Assembly (NCBI GenBank): GCA_964035545.1 | Contig: OZ037766.1 | Span: 16,872,222 to 16,936,221, forward strand | DNA length: 64,000 nt | DNA from: Bugula neritina | Taxonomy: Eukaryota; Bryozoa; Gymnolaemata; Cheilostomatida; Bugulidae | Reading direction: 5' to 3' | Part shown: in pieces, positions 13,521 through 25,745 of the stretch | Layout of the letters: every line of letters begins with the position of its first letter | Position numbering within the stretch: the first letter of the stretch is position 1 | The notes under the pieces: model-generated | Told to the model about the DNA's origin: nothing | The model's database searches: none | What the model saw: the letters and a program-made list of their open reading frames with translations, nothing else | Position numbers and translations under genes: made by a program

Positions 13521-13946
13521 TTACCTTTTTCCAATGTCCCTGATCCTTAATTTATATTTAGAAGTTGTGCCCCCTAGCAGTGATCTCGATTAACCGCGGT
13601 ATGAAGAGCTACTTCAAAAAAAAACCTTCGAGTTTGACTGCTACACAACCACTGCAACTGCAACACTACTCATAAAACAAGTAACTCCAAAAATACTTTC
13701 AAGCTTTCTTGTGAAAATTTGCTATGAAGAAATGTATTTCCATTTTTAATGGCTAATACGTGTGCTATAATCACCACAAAATATGTATTCCCCAATGAAA
13801 AAATTTTATAACATAGTTTGTATTTTGTGTAGCAGTCAAACTTTAAGATTTCCATAGGGTGGCTATTGATACTGAGGTTAAATGAGATCACTGCTAGGGG
13901 GCATGACCTCTAACTATAAATTGAGTATCAGGGACGGTAAAAAGGA
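13521..13946. mobile_element. Long inverted-repeat element (MITE-like)
   Basis: The left arm from about 13521 to 13650 and the right arm from about 13815 to 13946 are reverse complements with scattered mismatches. Shared blocks include TGCCCCCTAGCAGTGATCTC, GTCCCTGAT and AGTTTGACTGCTACACAA. No transposase frame lies between the arms. The short minus-strand open frames here cover the arms and do not look like genes. Confidence 0.78.
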
Positions 13947-14954
13947 TCTATTGCAAACCATTTGCAACTTACCCATTCATTGGCAAGTTTTATAGGCTGG
14001 ATTTCGGAAAGAAAAAATGTCAAATGTGAAAGAAGGGAATAGAAGTGGCAGAAAGGCCTATGATAATTGCTAGTAGCTTTGTATGAGCAAGATAGTAATA
14101 TTGTATTAGCGAGTGAGCTGCTATGTATTTGCTTGATGGTCATAATCACGCCAGCTAATATTCACCGTGTGAGGCTTCTAATCTGTCACTAGATGATGAT
14201 TGGGCAATGTTTTATGCAGCATGACATGGCTTATCTCTGTCCTAGTTTGCCATCCTATTTTTTGGCAACCATTCACATGTGTTGAAGTGTATAGGGTGGT
14301 ACTAAGTATTAACTAGTAAAGAAGAAAGCTTTCCAACAGTGTCAAAGTACTCGCAGTCCTACTTCATAGCTTTATAAAACAGGTAAAGTGGAAATGAATA
14401 CTTAATAAAAAGTCTAAGCCTATTTGTAATATAATATAGTTCTAAGTACTGGTGTATGCTAGTTTATATGTTTGACAAACCTAACATTTACATTTTATAA
14501 TGTGTATTTGTAACATTTGTAATGGTCAACTAGTGGACGTTGTTTCTTATAGGTAGTTCAATATTAACATATAGTGTATAGATTGTACTTGATCAAATAC
14601 AGCACTTGTGCTGCTCACAAACCAGTGGAGTAATAACGTTATAGCATTCAGTTACATCTTTTTACGCACAGTAGATACTTTTGTACTCCAACCTAAGCTA
14701 CATGTATATATTTTTACTTCTCATAAATAAGTTTTTGGAGCATTAAAGGATAATGGAAAACTGCGCTGCCTACAAACAAAAGATATTGATGGATTGATTA
14801 TGCCCAGAATTCTCAACTTGTAACTTCACTAAAAAACATTGATTAATGAGTTCACAAATCAGAGTTGCAGTCAATTCCAACTCTTTATATTCAATTTCAT
14901 ATTCAATTGCTTCGTCAAATTATCTTATCATTCAATAGCAGAGCTATCTCTAAG

Positions 14955-17900
14955 ATGGCAGGCAGCTACCTAACTAATGATGATAACACATTCAGAGTTA
15001 AAACTCTCTATGAGTTTGGAAAAGGGTCTGCTGAAGATGATGAACAACATGGAAGAGATGTGATTGATGCTCTTAATAAGTACAAGTGGGATGATAGAGA
15101 TTTTCTTTTACAAAGTTATCCAAAAAATGGTGAGTTTAGTACAGGTTTGTTGGCAAACTTCTCTCGCACTCATGCAAGTTTTTGGTCGCTATCCCTGTGA
15201 AAATCCTCTGATGAAAACATGTTTTTTTTTGTTAATTTGGGCTAAGGACTCATTCAGATAAAGCACAGGATCAATTATGACTGGCAAGCTCCATTTACTG
15301 TTAATCTTTTTTCAGATTTACTAACTAATTACCACTGTAGCCTATATTGGTTAGTGAATGTGGGTAACTAGTAGGTACAAAATAACCTGATTGGTCCAAC
15401 CAGCAACAGGCAGGTTCCTGAGCCATGACAACTTAATTTGGAATTGATATCAATCAAAATTCTTCACTTCTTATAAGCCAATAACCCTTTTAGTAGATTC
15501 AATAACAAAGGATCAAAATAACCCATCGTAAGATTGAGTAGCTAATAAGGTAAAGACATACAAGTTACAAGCCTAAATTGTTTCAATTTAATCTTGACTC
15601 ATTCAGTTATGGACTATTGAGATAAGAACGGCCAATAGATTATGTGCTCATTTTTAGATTAGAGCTGCTAATATTATAAAGAAGGTACTTTTGAAAAGCG
15701 GTTCTGTTTTGAGGTTTTATTAGGAAAAAACTTTAATTCCTCTTTGTCAAATATTGTCCGCTCTGCAAGTATAAAGTATGAATGACTTTCTCAAACTGTA
15801 TACAAAACACGCAGATTGTAGAGAGAACCTTGGCAACTTATAGTTTTTAAATCAACAGTAAATATTGAAACCATGCAGTTTAATGCATGTCAGCAGTAAC
15901 AGATATAGCAGAGCTTAGCTAAAAGTTGCTATAAGGAACATGCAGGATTAACAACTGGCAGGATTATTTATAACACATATTACAGATTTAGTCTACTGCT
16001 AGGTGCTTTAAAACTGCTCTTTAAAGTTGAAATTTGCAATCAATGAGCATTTGATTATTTATAGCATTTGTTCTTTCTTCCACCAAGTATTAAGCTGGAC
16101 AATATTCAGAAGTAGTTGTATGCTATTATTACCCACATGGTATCGGTAATGGCTAATGATGACTATCTCAGAACTTTGCGCCACTAATTATAGCAGTTAG
16201 CGTAGCTCAATATAAATATTTATCTTATTCTTCATTGCTATTCAAATTACTCTAAAATTTAATTTTGTAAATAATTGTAAATAATTGCCTGTCTAATTTG
16301 AGAAATGAAGTAAATGACCATATATAGCCATATTTTATGTAGCAAAATTTGATACTTTCCTAGTTTCACTTTTGATGACTTTAAACCAATTTTAAAACCC
16401 ATCACAAACTGTTTGGCTATAGCTACTACACTGCCTTCTATGGAAGCATTACTCTTCTTTGATATATAGAATAACACTCAACAATTCATTGTAAATTTGT
16501 TCCTAAATATCAGCTTGTATAACAAAACTGATCTTGATGTTGGAAAGTTCAGTTTTTCCTTGGCACTCTCTAGAATGTTAATAGTTATTTTGATAACATA
16601 GACTTTATTTTTTACTGCATTCAGGAGCTCATATAACCTGGGAGATAATGAATATGCTGTTGCGAGGAAATGCGGAGTATATCAAAGAGTCTAAGATGTA
16701 CTGCATGATTGGAATAACACCTGTCACTCGATCCTCCGAATGGTTTTCGTCGCCAAAAGTCATAAACACACATTACAGACTTGATGTCCTGCCAAAAGAG
16801 TTTAGAGGTCAAAAGACTGTTATAGGTACTGTTTAACATTAAATATACATTATTAAGTATAATATTTTCTAAATAATTCACATAAAGAAGCTTTTTTAAA
16901 AGAACTTTAAAATACAAACTCAGTCATAATCACTATAATTGCAATTCTAATTATAGCTGAACTGTAACATATGCTACAATAAAGTCACTAAACTTTAAAC
17001 TGATTATAACTGTTTTAAGTTGGTTGGTAAGTCTACTATTTTTGCATATGCTCAAATTTATAGAACATTTCTATAACAAAAATGGTAATCATGATTGCAT
17101 GTAGAACATAATATTTATTAATTGACTAATAATTCAATTTTTTTAAAATCAACTATTTTAATAATTTGAGTACATTTCTTCAAAATTGCTTTCATGGTTG
17201 ACGTAACTGTTTGTTTTGTTGCGACTTATTTGTAGGCGTTTATAAAGATGTGGATCCTATACTGATTTATTAGGTTGAATGAATTATACATAAAACATAG
17301 GATTTATATAGATACAATAAGTGGGAGGAGCTTATAATATAAGCAACTATTATATCAACAGTTCCCAACCTTTTTCATACTATTCCCAATTTCATATAAA
17401 TTTTTATTATTGATTTCCCCCCTTTCGCAAATCGAAAAATTTTAGGACTGACAATAATATATGATACAATGCAATATATTTTGTTTTGTTATATTTGAAT
17501 ATAATATAATTATCATAATAGTTGTATTATCGTTATTATTATGTTATAAAACACAGAGCAGTTCAATTATTAATGTTATGGCTGCAGCTGATGCTTTTGT
17601 GCCAGCTTTTTTAAGCCTATAAGCTCTGTTTTTGACCAGGCCCTCCTTAAGTCACTCTGCAGGTTTAGGCAGTTTCTCTTCTCTTCAATTGTTGAGAATC
17701 CTACCTCACACAGATAGGTGGTGCTAGATGGCAACAAAACTCTGCTTTTTCAGCTATGTGTGGGGAGAGTTTGATTTTAGGTAAAAATGGCACAGGTAAT
17801 AACGGCACAAATAGAAAAGTGGGTAGAAATAGCACATTTTCAATATTAGGATTGAAGATTTGGGGTGGAAGTTAGGAGTTTAGGATGTGGGTTTATGTTT

Positions 17901-19114
17901 AAGAAAATTTGACACTAGTGTGCAACTTTTACCTAAAATCAGAACAGGTTCTTCTCCTATAATAGTTCATTGAGTGTGTGGGAAGACACCATGTTTTTGA
18001 TAGTATAACTTTAAAAACATTGATGCTGCTATGTGAAAACAATGATATGATGACTGCACTCTTGCACTTTTAGGTTCAGATTATTTAGTGCAGCAGTTAT
18101 ATTCACTAGGTATGTAGTATACAGCTTATAGAGACTGACTTGCATGGCTGCTAAAAGTTGGCCTGTTGGTTTTTGCAAAGTTTTTGACCTCCAGTTAGGG
18201 TAGAGTAATTAATAAACACATTCATGTAGAAGTAAAGTGATACTGCATGCAGAATATGGTTTGGTTAAATAAATGAACTAAGATGAAGGTTTATAGATAT
18301 CCCTGTAACTTGCAAGATATCAAAAATCCTTTCAACACACTGCTAAATTTTTCAAAATCCAAATTTCGCCCCTTAAAAAGCCCAAATTATATTATGATAA
18401 TAGTTCATACTCTGGTTGAAATTCGAGTTGCTTGCATCAGGCACATGGCCAAATTTATGGCTGCTAACCCATGGGTTTAGATATATAGTGTATTTGTAGA
18501 AATCAAAAATGTTTTACAACTAAAAACAATGATATCATTATGATGCTATAACATATAGATGGCTTGGTATAAGTACTTGTTCCTATACTTGTCATAATAG
18601 CCTATTGTATTTGCTCCAAAATAAACTACAACCTAATGATTGCTATGAGTTATAGTATTACTGTGCCGACTTCAGTTTGTTTAAATTTTTTTGCCAATAA
18701 TAATATTCTTTTCAGTTTCTTGAGTCAGCATTTTTTAATTTAAGTGTACGTTTTTACCTTCAAGATCTCCAGTCAAAAACTCTGTACATTCTCAAGTGGA
18801 GGTGTAAGCACACTTTCAGAATCAATAAGGTTTAGGTTTTTTGCAGGAAAAATAAGTGCGAAATAGCAAAATATCTTTATCTGAATAAAAATTATGTTGT
18901 TGCATACCATTGTAAATAATTATGTGTATTATTCAGTTGTTAGTACCGCTTTTAAACTGGCTTTGAACAAACATTGTGATAGTACGGTTGGTTTGATAAT
19001 ATTTATAGTAATGCGGAATGGAAAAGATACTGCTGTCTCTCTCTACAAGCATCTCATGAACCTGGTAAATATATATACTTTCCCTCTTTTAATTCTAGTA
19101 AAGCAATAAATAAA

Positions 19115-19196
<82 letters not shown>

Positions 19197-19322
19197 TATC
19201 TTTACGAGCTAGCAATTTGATTATAAATAGGTATACGAGAAACATTGTTATTTATTACTTTATTAGGTAAAGTAATTACACTGATATTTCGGGTACCACT
19301 GTACCCATCTTCAGAGTAGCAA

Positions 19323-19417
<95 letters not shown>

Positions 19418-22082
19418 GATATAGATCGCATGAGTAATTTTTTCTCAACTCCTACACTTGTTCGTATTATTTACTTGAATACAATAGCTGTGCTATTCAA
19501 GTAATCAGCCATGCAGTATTAACTATTGCATGAGTGCTTGCTTGTGTAATAAGTCACTTCTCTACTTACTACTAGCAAGTATTACAGGATTACAAACTGT
19601 TCCCAAACATGGAGTACTTTTAACCGGTATAATGAGTAGACAACCACATGCTACCAGTATAAACTGCTGCAACTTCTCTAATTTATTCCTTGGAAATAGT
19701 AACTTATGAAATTATTCCTGAAAATATTGCATATACATTGAACTATAACTTACACCTATATTTTCCAAAGCCATATTTTCGAAAAAGCTCTGAGTTCTTG
19801 TAGTCGACATTTATTTTTGTTAGCAATTAGAGAATTATTTGCGTAAATGTACTGTCATGATACAACAAGAAATCCGATGGCAGGCAATTTAATTTTAGCT
19901 CTCAAATTCTAATTGGTCTGTAATAAGAAATAATGACCACTAAACATATTTTGGTTTGCAAATAATTTGCAAGTGTATAAACTATAATGTTCTGCAATTG
20001 AACTTGGCAAACAGAAAGTATAAATTCCCATGCATAAAGTTCTAAGTATACACCATATTGTGTACTTTGAACTTTATGGGAATGCGCTAGATTGAGATTT
20101 TTGTCCTACTTACCAGCTACAAATTTCTACATGTATATAGCCCGTATAACACAAAAATCTTAGTATAAAAGTTTAAATCTGATAGATTTTGCTAACTAAA
20201 TATTTTATAATAGCAGATTAACTGGAATTTCGAATGATATTTTATATACAGGATGGTGGATTTCATATAACTTTCACCTTCTGCAGTGAATAAACAATAC
20301 AATAGTGTAATTCAACACCATTGTTCTACACAATTAATTAAACTATATATATTATGTGGGTATATATTTATTGTAAAGTAAAATAATGTTGATGAAACTT
20401 GATGATATATGACTTATATAGACAAGAAATTTGAACTCCCAGAACTCAGTACTAAAACAAGTTACAAGAATGACTTTTAGTGACTTCCTGAAGGAGCACC
20501 TACTAGATAAAGATCAGTACTATGGCACTCACTTTGACTACATAGAGTATATGTGGTCTCTCAAAGATGATCCTAATGTTTTAATTATTTTCTATGAAGA
20601 TTTAATTACGGTGAGATATTGTTTATATTCCATCGAACTTATTTCAATAAGCAAATATTAATCTTTGAATATATTATAGCTGTATTGTCATATAGATTAT
20701 AGTATATCCTCTTACGTATATTAAACTTTTATTATTTCTTCACAGTTATCGTAAAGATTAAACTGATTTCTAGACAAATAGTAATTAAAATAAATTTCCC
20801 ATAATTTTAGAACTCCAGAAACATTTTAGATTTTACTGATTTAAAACATAGCAATGAGACTGCCAAGGGGTTGATTTTTGTGATGTTTCAGAACACCATT
20901 CTTTCTATACAAAAAATAAATAAGTTTATGGAAACTGGAAGAAGTGATGAGCTGATTGAACAGATAGCTGATGCCATAAATATAGATAAAATGAGAGAGG
21001 GAAAAGCTACTAGCATGGACGACGCAACAGAAAGAATGGGGATTGTAAGTAAGATTCTAAGTTAATTGCTGTCTGACATGATTACTATATCAGGAGCAAC
21101 ACGTTAGTTAGTTTTTGATTACAAAGCATATGCTGAGCTGTTGCTAAGAAAAACGACTCATAAATAGTGCATAGAATACCTACAGGTAAAAATAAAATTA
21201 TTCTGAATGACAGCTTTGCAAATAGATTAAATAAATTTGTGTACAGTTTATTTTAAATTTAAAATTTACTTTTGACATAAACAAGTAAACAACCTTTACA
21301 AAATTCAGGACAGTAGCTACAAAATTGTTCAGTTTTAAGCTAAAAGTTTGAAATGTATCAAAATATTAGTTTTGGCAGAGAAAAATTATGCAAAATTGAA
21401 CAAGATTTTTCCTTATTTTTAAGCACAAATAATTTATTTTAAAAGTCTTCAAGTAGTTTAAGTTGTGGATTTTTGAGTATCAACACAACAAAATAAGTTT
21501 AAAGTTTTTTTTTTAAGAAAATTAATTTCAAATCTTGTTTTTGTATTTGATTGAAATGTTTTTCATATTTTAGTACCGAAATGCTAAAAAAGAATCTGCA
21601 AAACATGTTTATCGGAAAGGTAAGAGTTGCTGCCGATTTGAATGGAAGCAAATTTTCTTATAAACTTTCAATCTGTTTAGCTTCTTCAGTCATCTTTCCG
21701 CGTCTAAAACAAATATTTATTAATACATACAATTTATATATTTCTGGTGTTAGAAATTATTAAAATATCAAAAAACTCTCTTAAATTTGGATATGATGTA
21801 AATAAATCTTTGTCATACTAGTAATTTTCTTTGTTGAAACCTGAAGCTATTGCAGTTTCAACTGAATAAATCAGCTATAAGTTATAGATGCAGCAAATTT
21901 TAACAATAGCTTTTTTAAGTATAAATTATGTAAAAAACATACTAATTGATTTTTTGCTTTTATATGCAGGCACGGTAGGAGATTGGAAGAATTATTTTAC
22001 GGTAGCTGATGATGAGTTCTTTGATTCAATATTAGCCAAGTGGTCAGGAGGAAAGGACATCCCATTCAGATACACACTTTAG
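14955..22082 (+). CDS. Cytosolic sulfotransferase (SULT family), 7 exons, intact
   Basis: Exons: 14955-15129, 16625-16825, 19009-19064, 20422-20610, 20892-21044, 21574-21619, 21970-22082. They total 933 nt for 310 residues. Exons 2-7 have exactly the same lengths and phases as the minus-strand gene; exon 1 is nine bases shorter. The predicted activity is PAPS-dependent sulfation in the cytosol. Motifs: SYPKNG (residues 54-59), likely catalytic His107 in NTHYRLDVLP, RNGKDTAVS (from 127) and RKGTVGDWKNYFT near 272-284. The middle exon has FDYIEYMWSLKDDPNVLIIFYEDL, as in other SULTs. The start is the first ATG with a good paralogue match. Introns hold a SINE 3' piece, a solo LTR, a MITE, long TA tracts and a Penelope-type repeat. 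A polyadenylation signal AATAAA is at 22226. Confidence 0.94.
15165..15300 (-). mobile_element. SINE fragment (3' part), copy 2
   Basis: In reverse orientation this matches the body and tail of the SINE at 49215 (CATAATTG, CTTAGCCC, a degenerate TCAGAGGATTTTCACAGGGA). The tRNA-like head is missing. It lies just inside intron 1 of the plus-strand sulfotransferase. Confidence 0.7.
17200..17360 (-). mobile_element. Solo LTR of the Gypsy-like element
   Basis: It matches the LTR at 35402-35565 in the same orientation (shared blocks ACAATAAGTG, AGGAGCTTATAATATAAGCAA, TTATTAGGTTGAATG on the plus strand). Read on the minus strand it starts TGTTGATATAATAG and contains a TATA-like TATATAAATC. No coding sequence is attached. 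It lies in intron 2 of the plus-strand sulfotransferase. Confidence 0.7.
17773..17940. mobile_element. MITE family 'GGTAAAAATGGCACA', copy 1
   Basis: This 168-bp element has inverted ends GATTTTAGGTAAAA and TTTTACCTAAAATC (14 bp perfect). Next to the left end are TGGCACAGGTAATAACGGCAC repeats. A larger relative lies at 23243-23524. It sits in intron 2 of the plus-strand sulfotransferase. Confidence 0.78.
19117..19192. repeat. (TA)n microsatellite
   Basis: This long TA tract directly abuts a Penelope-type terminal repeat on its right. A second TA tract lies at about 19326-19414. The same combination of TA tract plus repeat occurs at 26.6-27.1 kb. Confidence 0.95.
19193..19325 (-). mobile_element. 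Penelope-type terminal repeat with hammerhead-like motif, copy 1
   Basis: The sequence TCTTTACGAGCTAGCAATTT through GTAGCAATGAAT matches the arms of the palindrome at 26.6-26.9 kb. On the minus strand, 19314-19281 reads CUGAAGA, a bulged U, a six-pair stem (GGGTAC/GTACCC, loop AGTG), GAAA and UAUC. TA repeats flank both sides. It lies in intron 3 of the plus-strand sulfotransferase. Confidence 0.65.
19326..19414. repeat. (TA)n microsatellite
   Basis: TA dinucleotide tract flanking the right side of the Penelope-type repeat, in intron 3 of the plus-strand sulfotransferase. Confidence 0.95.
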
Positions 22083-22972
22083 TAGTGAATTACATATTTG
22101 TTAGACACTCAATTCATATGAAAAATCTACACACAATATTGTGTATAATAACTCAAAGATCCTGCATCTACTCACAATTCTTAAATAGTTATTTTCTGTG
22201 ACATCAGTATTATAATATTATTATTAATAAAAAGCATATAGTTCCATTATATAAAAGGTATTTCCTGTCGGTCTTAAAACCAGTATATTGAAGTCATCTT
22301 GCTAGATTCAAATTTATCCATTTAGTGGTGCATAACTTTAATTGAATAAATATAGTAATCTCTGTCTTTACCTGCATATAGGTGTGGTTATCTTTGCTTG
22401 TAATTGACATTTAGCTACGGACAACCTTGATATTAAACATATTTTTTCACAAAAATAGCACAACCTAATATGAGCATGAAATGGTGAGTTATCTTTCTTG
22501 GAGTGTTTATACACACACACGCACTCGCGCACACTGCATGCACCTTCCTCCTAATATAACTATGGCTTGTATACATATATATCAGTTTGTAACTAAAATT
22601 AAAAATTCTTTACTGCTTTCCTGAATGCATATGTTTATACTCGGAACGAGGGTTTATGCAGCTATAGTACTATATGTAACACCCAAATATTTGCCCAACC
22701 AATGTACTACAGTTTGTGTCAGTAGAGTGATATAGGAGTCTACAGGAACTTATAATGAAACGAATCACGATAGCTGAGGTTTTGAACTTTTGAAACTCAG
22801 TGAAGCTTTAATTTATAAAACTGAATTAATTAAAAAGTAGCTTTACTTAAAAAAGTAGCAAAATAAAAGTTATCTTCAAGTCTTCTTCAAAAAAAAAACT
22901 GTTTATAAACGCTCTAGGGCTTCCGTTAAAACCATTCAGCAGTCTTATTTACAAATGTATAAACTATTTTAG
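22083..22972. other. Stretch between sulfotransferase stop and pseudogene exon 2
   Basis: It carries the 3' UTR of the plus-strand sulfotransferase. I looked for an exon 1 of the third copy (a YPKNG-encoding exon) and did not see one. A short CA/CG-rich patch lies near 22511-22535. Confidence 0.5.
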
Positions 22973-23242
22973 GAACCCATCTGGTGTGGGAAATAATGAC
23001 AATGTTGCTAAAAGGCACTCCAATAGCATAAGCAAAGTTGGCTGCATGATAGATTTCTGCCCTGTGAATAGAGCTGACAAGGAATTCCCTTCTCCTAGAG
23101 TGTTGAACACACATTACAGAACAGATGTACAAATTTCCAGCAGAGTTCAGAAAAGGAAAAACTGTTGTTGGTATGTTGAACACAAACGCAAAAAAATACC
23201 TATATATAAACATCCAATTGATGCAGCTGCATGTAGCTACAA

Positions 23243-23524
23243 GATTTCAAATAAAAATGGCACAAGTAATAATGGCACAAATGGAAAATAGGTAAAATGG
23301 CAAGCTAATGTTAAATTTTGCTAAACCTCAAACCCAAACCCCTAACCCTTAAACCCCAAGCCCAAACTTAGACCCCCATTCTTAAACTCCCCGTTCTAAA
23401 CCCTCAACCCACTCCAAAACATAATATTGAAAATGTGCCATTTTTTACCTACTTTGCCACTTGTGCCATTATTACCTGTGTCATTATTACCTGTGCCAGT
23501 TTTACTGTGCCATTTTTACCAGAC
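23243..23524. mobile_element. MITE family 'GGTAAAAATGGCACA', copy 2
   Basis: Both ends carry tandem GGCACA(A/G)GTAATAATGGCACA motifs in inverted orientation (ATAAAAATGGCACA left, TGTGCCATTTTTACC right). The interior is rich in AAACCC-type sequence. It is a larger, reverse-oriented relative of the element at 17773-17940 and lies in the remains of the sulfotransferase pseudogene. Confidence 0.75.
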
Positions 23525-24370
23525 AACATAGCTGCAGTTAGTAGGTTTAATTACCTCAAATAGGTTAGAATTCTGTATTGTAAATCTGCAAGATTCATTG
23601 TGTGTAAATTGGTAATAATATCTTATGTAACTAGTAGAAGACAAAAGCACACTAACCTGCTCACTGTGTACTTTGCATTTTTAGCCAAGATCTTTTATTT
23701 CAAATCTTTATTTACTGTCAAAATTTCTTCTTAAAGCAGACAACTAACTTTATATTTGTGCGGGGAATTTTATATACATAACTAAAACTTATTAATATAT
23801 ATAATATATAATATATACTGTAAAAGTGTTTTGTCTGATGAAATGCTGAAAAATAATTATTGGAGGGTCTGAAACCAAAAACTGCGTTTGTGGGCATAGG
23901 TTTAGAAAAAAATTATTGTCAGTACCTAATCTAAAGACCAGAACTATACATGAAAATCAGTCATATGTTGCTGTTTTTGCTCAATAAAACTAAATGCATA
24001 AATATTTTACTAGCTAAAATAGAGCCAACGCTTTGTTTGTAAGTTGCAAGTTGAATGGCACCCTGTGAGAAAGTTGAACCAGTGCCAATTATCTTATATG
24101 ATATAAACTGTTAAAATGATTTAGCAAACTGAAAAATGATTTATTAGAAATTAATTATAAAACACATGAAAAACAAGAATAAATTGGCGTAAGCAATTGA
24201 CAGAAACACTTGATGTGATTTGTCATTGTACACATTTGACATTTCAAAGATATAGGCAATGAAGACGCTTTAAAATCCAATCAGTATTCACAAACCGGTA
24301 GACAAGTTTTCAAAAGTTTCTTTTGTAATTCATCCTTCAAAAAAAAGTTACAAATATATAGTGGGTCCTC

Positions 24371-24541
24371 TCATATGACATCAGAAAATACATGGTATGA
24401 CTGAGCATAATTACCAACTTTCTTAGAGGACTGTTTGAAGGCTCTCAACAATGGCAGATAATTTTTGTTACTGCCTTGCTTTACAATATTCATTAATGCT
24501 GTAGTTAAGCTTTGCTTATCTGTTCTCTGTATGTAATTTTT
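24371..24541 (-). CDS. Candidate orphan terminal exon, unknown protein
   Basis: On the minus strand a good acceptor (ATGTTTTCAG) is followed by 57 open codons ending in TGA: KNYIQRTDKQ at the start and KNYLPLLRAFKQSSKKVG in the middle. Composition and the acceptor look exonic, and the helical pattern is vaguely like a CARD/death-fold segment, but I cannot assign a family. No partner exon was identified. It may be a stranded exon of a captured or decayed gene, or chance. Confidence 0.25.
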   Translation of the reverse strand, partial: KNYIQRTDKQSLTTALMNIVKQGSNKNYLPLLRAFKQSSKKVGNYAQSYHVFSDVI

Positions 24542-25227
24542 CTGAAAACATATGCAAAAGAGTTTAATTACACTGAGTTGACCTACAGTTCCATTTAGTC
24601 TAGGACCGAATGTAAGTTTTTATTTATATATTGACTGCAGAAGATATTAAACTAAGAAAAAGATACACTAAGATGTAAAATATGTTGTGGCATGTTGCTG
24701 GCATGTGACAAGAATAACTGTTGACATCAACCATACTGCACAACAGTAAACTATAATACCTAACCCAGCAACTATACATACTATGAGAAATTTTCAAAAA
24801 GTAGCAATGATGTATTGCTAACATTATAATTTGAGTTAAAATAACCCAAGTATGATAATTATCCCAACACTACTTATTAAACATTGAAGCTGCTATTTTC
24901 TGCTTTTGCTAAAAGTATAGGCGTGGATTAATAATGACAAATTTTATTCAGTTCACCTTCTTTCTAGTAACTGTATAGAATCAATTGATTTTAGAGTAAG
25001 CGTTAGGACTGGTAGCCAATTGCTTGCTCAAACTTTTCAGAAGCACTCATTAGTGATATCAGTCAATGTTTTTCATGGCATAGGTTCCCATGGTGCTTGT
25101 GCCACTGCACCATGCAATGTGCCATATATCTTTTCAGCTCTACTATGTGAGAATTTGTTGTTGTTAAAAATAGTATGTAACATAGATATAACATTCATCA
25201 CTTGTATAAGTAGTTTATTTTAGCTAT

Positions 25228-25463
25228 AAAAAAAACACTCCCGCAAGTTTATAATATAATAGTTGCTATCCCTGTGAGAAACCCCTGATGGAAAGAGTTT
25301 TTGTAAGAACGGGCTAAGGAATTGTTCAGATGATGCACCGGAGCAATTATGACTGGATGCTCTTCTTAACATCATCAATGGCCTTTGTTGGGTTCGAACC
25401 AATGACTTTTTGTTCGCTTTGCAAACGCTCTAAAGTCTAACCCCTATAGACCACGGCTGCTCC
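25228..25463 (-). mobile_element. tRNA-derived SINE, copy 3 (full length)
   Basis: Read on the minus strand it starts GGAGCAGCCGTGGTCTA (A box) and has GGTTCGAACCC (a near-perfect B box), then the shared body GCATCCAGTCATAATTGCTCC and tail TCAGGGGTTTCTCACAGGGA. An 11-bp direct repeat, ATTTTAGCTAT, flanks it at 25217-25227 and 25464-25474, which marks a target-primed insertion. It lies within the sulfotransferase pseudogene. Confidence 0.9.
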
Positions 25464-25745
25464 ATTTTAGCTATGAGCTGACACAATAATATTGTAAAAT
25501 AAGAGGTATTTCATTTTACCTAATTTATGGAAAATGTTCCAAGTGCTATAACACCAAATTTGTTGATTCTGATAATGGTGATGGATTTAATTGTTGGTTT
25601 TTAACTTGTATACGTATATATATAAAATATGTAAAATATATTGTAATACTAGTTATCAAATAGTGCTCAGAATCTTCTAGGAAAATTGAGCTAGATACTA
25701 TAATTATATAGGTTACAATTGACTAAGATTTTTATTTTAAAATCA

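Larger units (their letters stand above)
10659..14954. other. Divergent intergenic region between two sulfotransferases
   Basis: About 4.3 kb separates the two start codons. It must hold both promoters, but I see no convincing TATA or initiator for either. It contains a SINE (about 11098-11309), a 21-C homopolymer (13170-13190) and a long inverted-repeat element (about 13521-13946). No exon-like sequence was recognised. Confidence 0.6.

Noticed and set aside
13670-14149. Two 73-codon minus-strand frames
   Set aside because: The first covers the arms and loop of an inverted-repeat element; the second lies beside it without splice or family support.
22926-23213. 95-codon minus-strand frame over pseudogene exon 2
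   Set aside because: It is antisense to a clear sulfotransferase exon with matching splice sites on the plus strand.
23320-23410. Telomere-like interstitial repeat (AAACCC-rich)
   Set aside because: The words are irregular, not a fixed unit, and lie inside a MITE whose relative at 17.8 kb has similar interior sequence.
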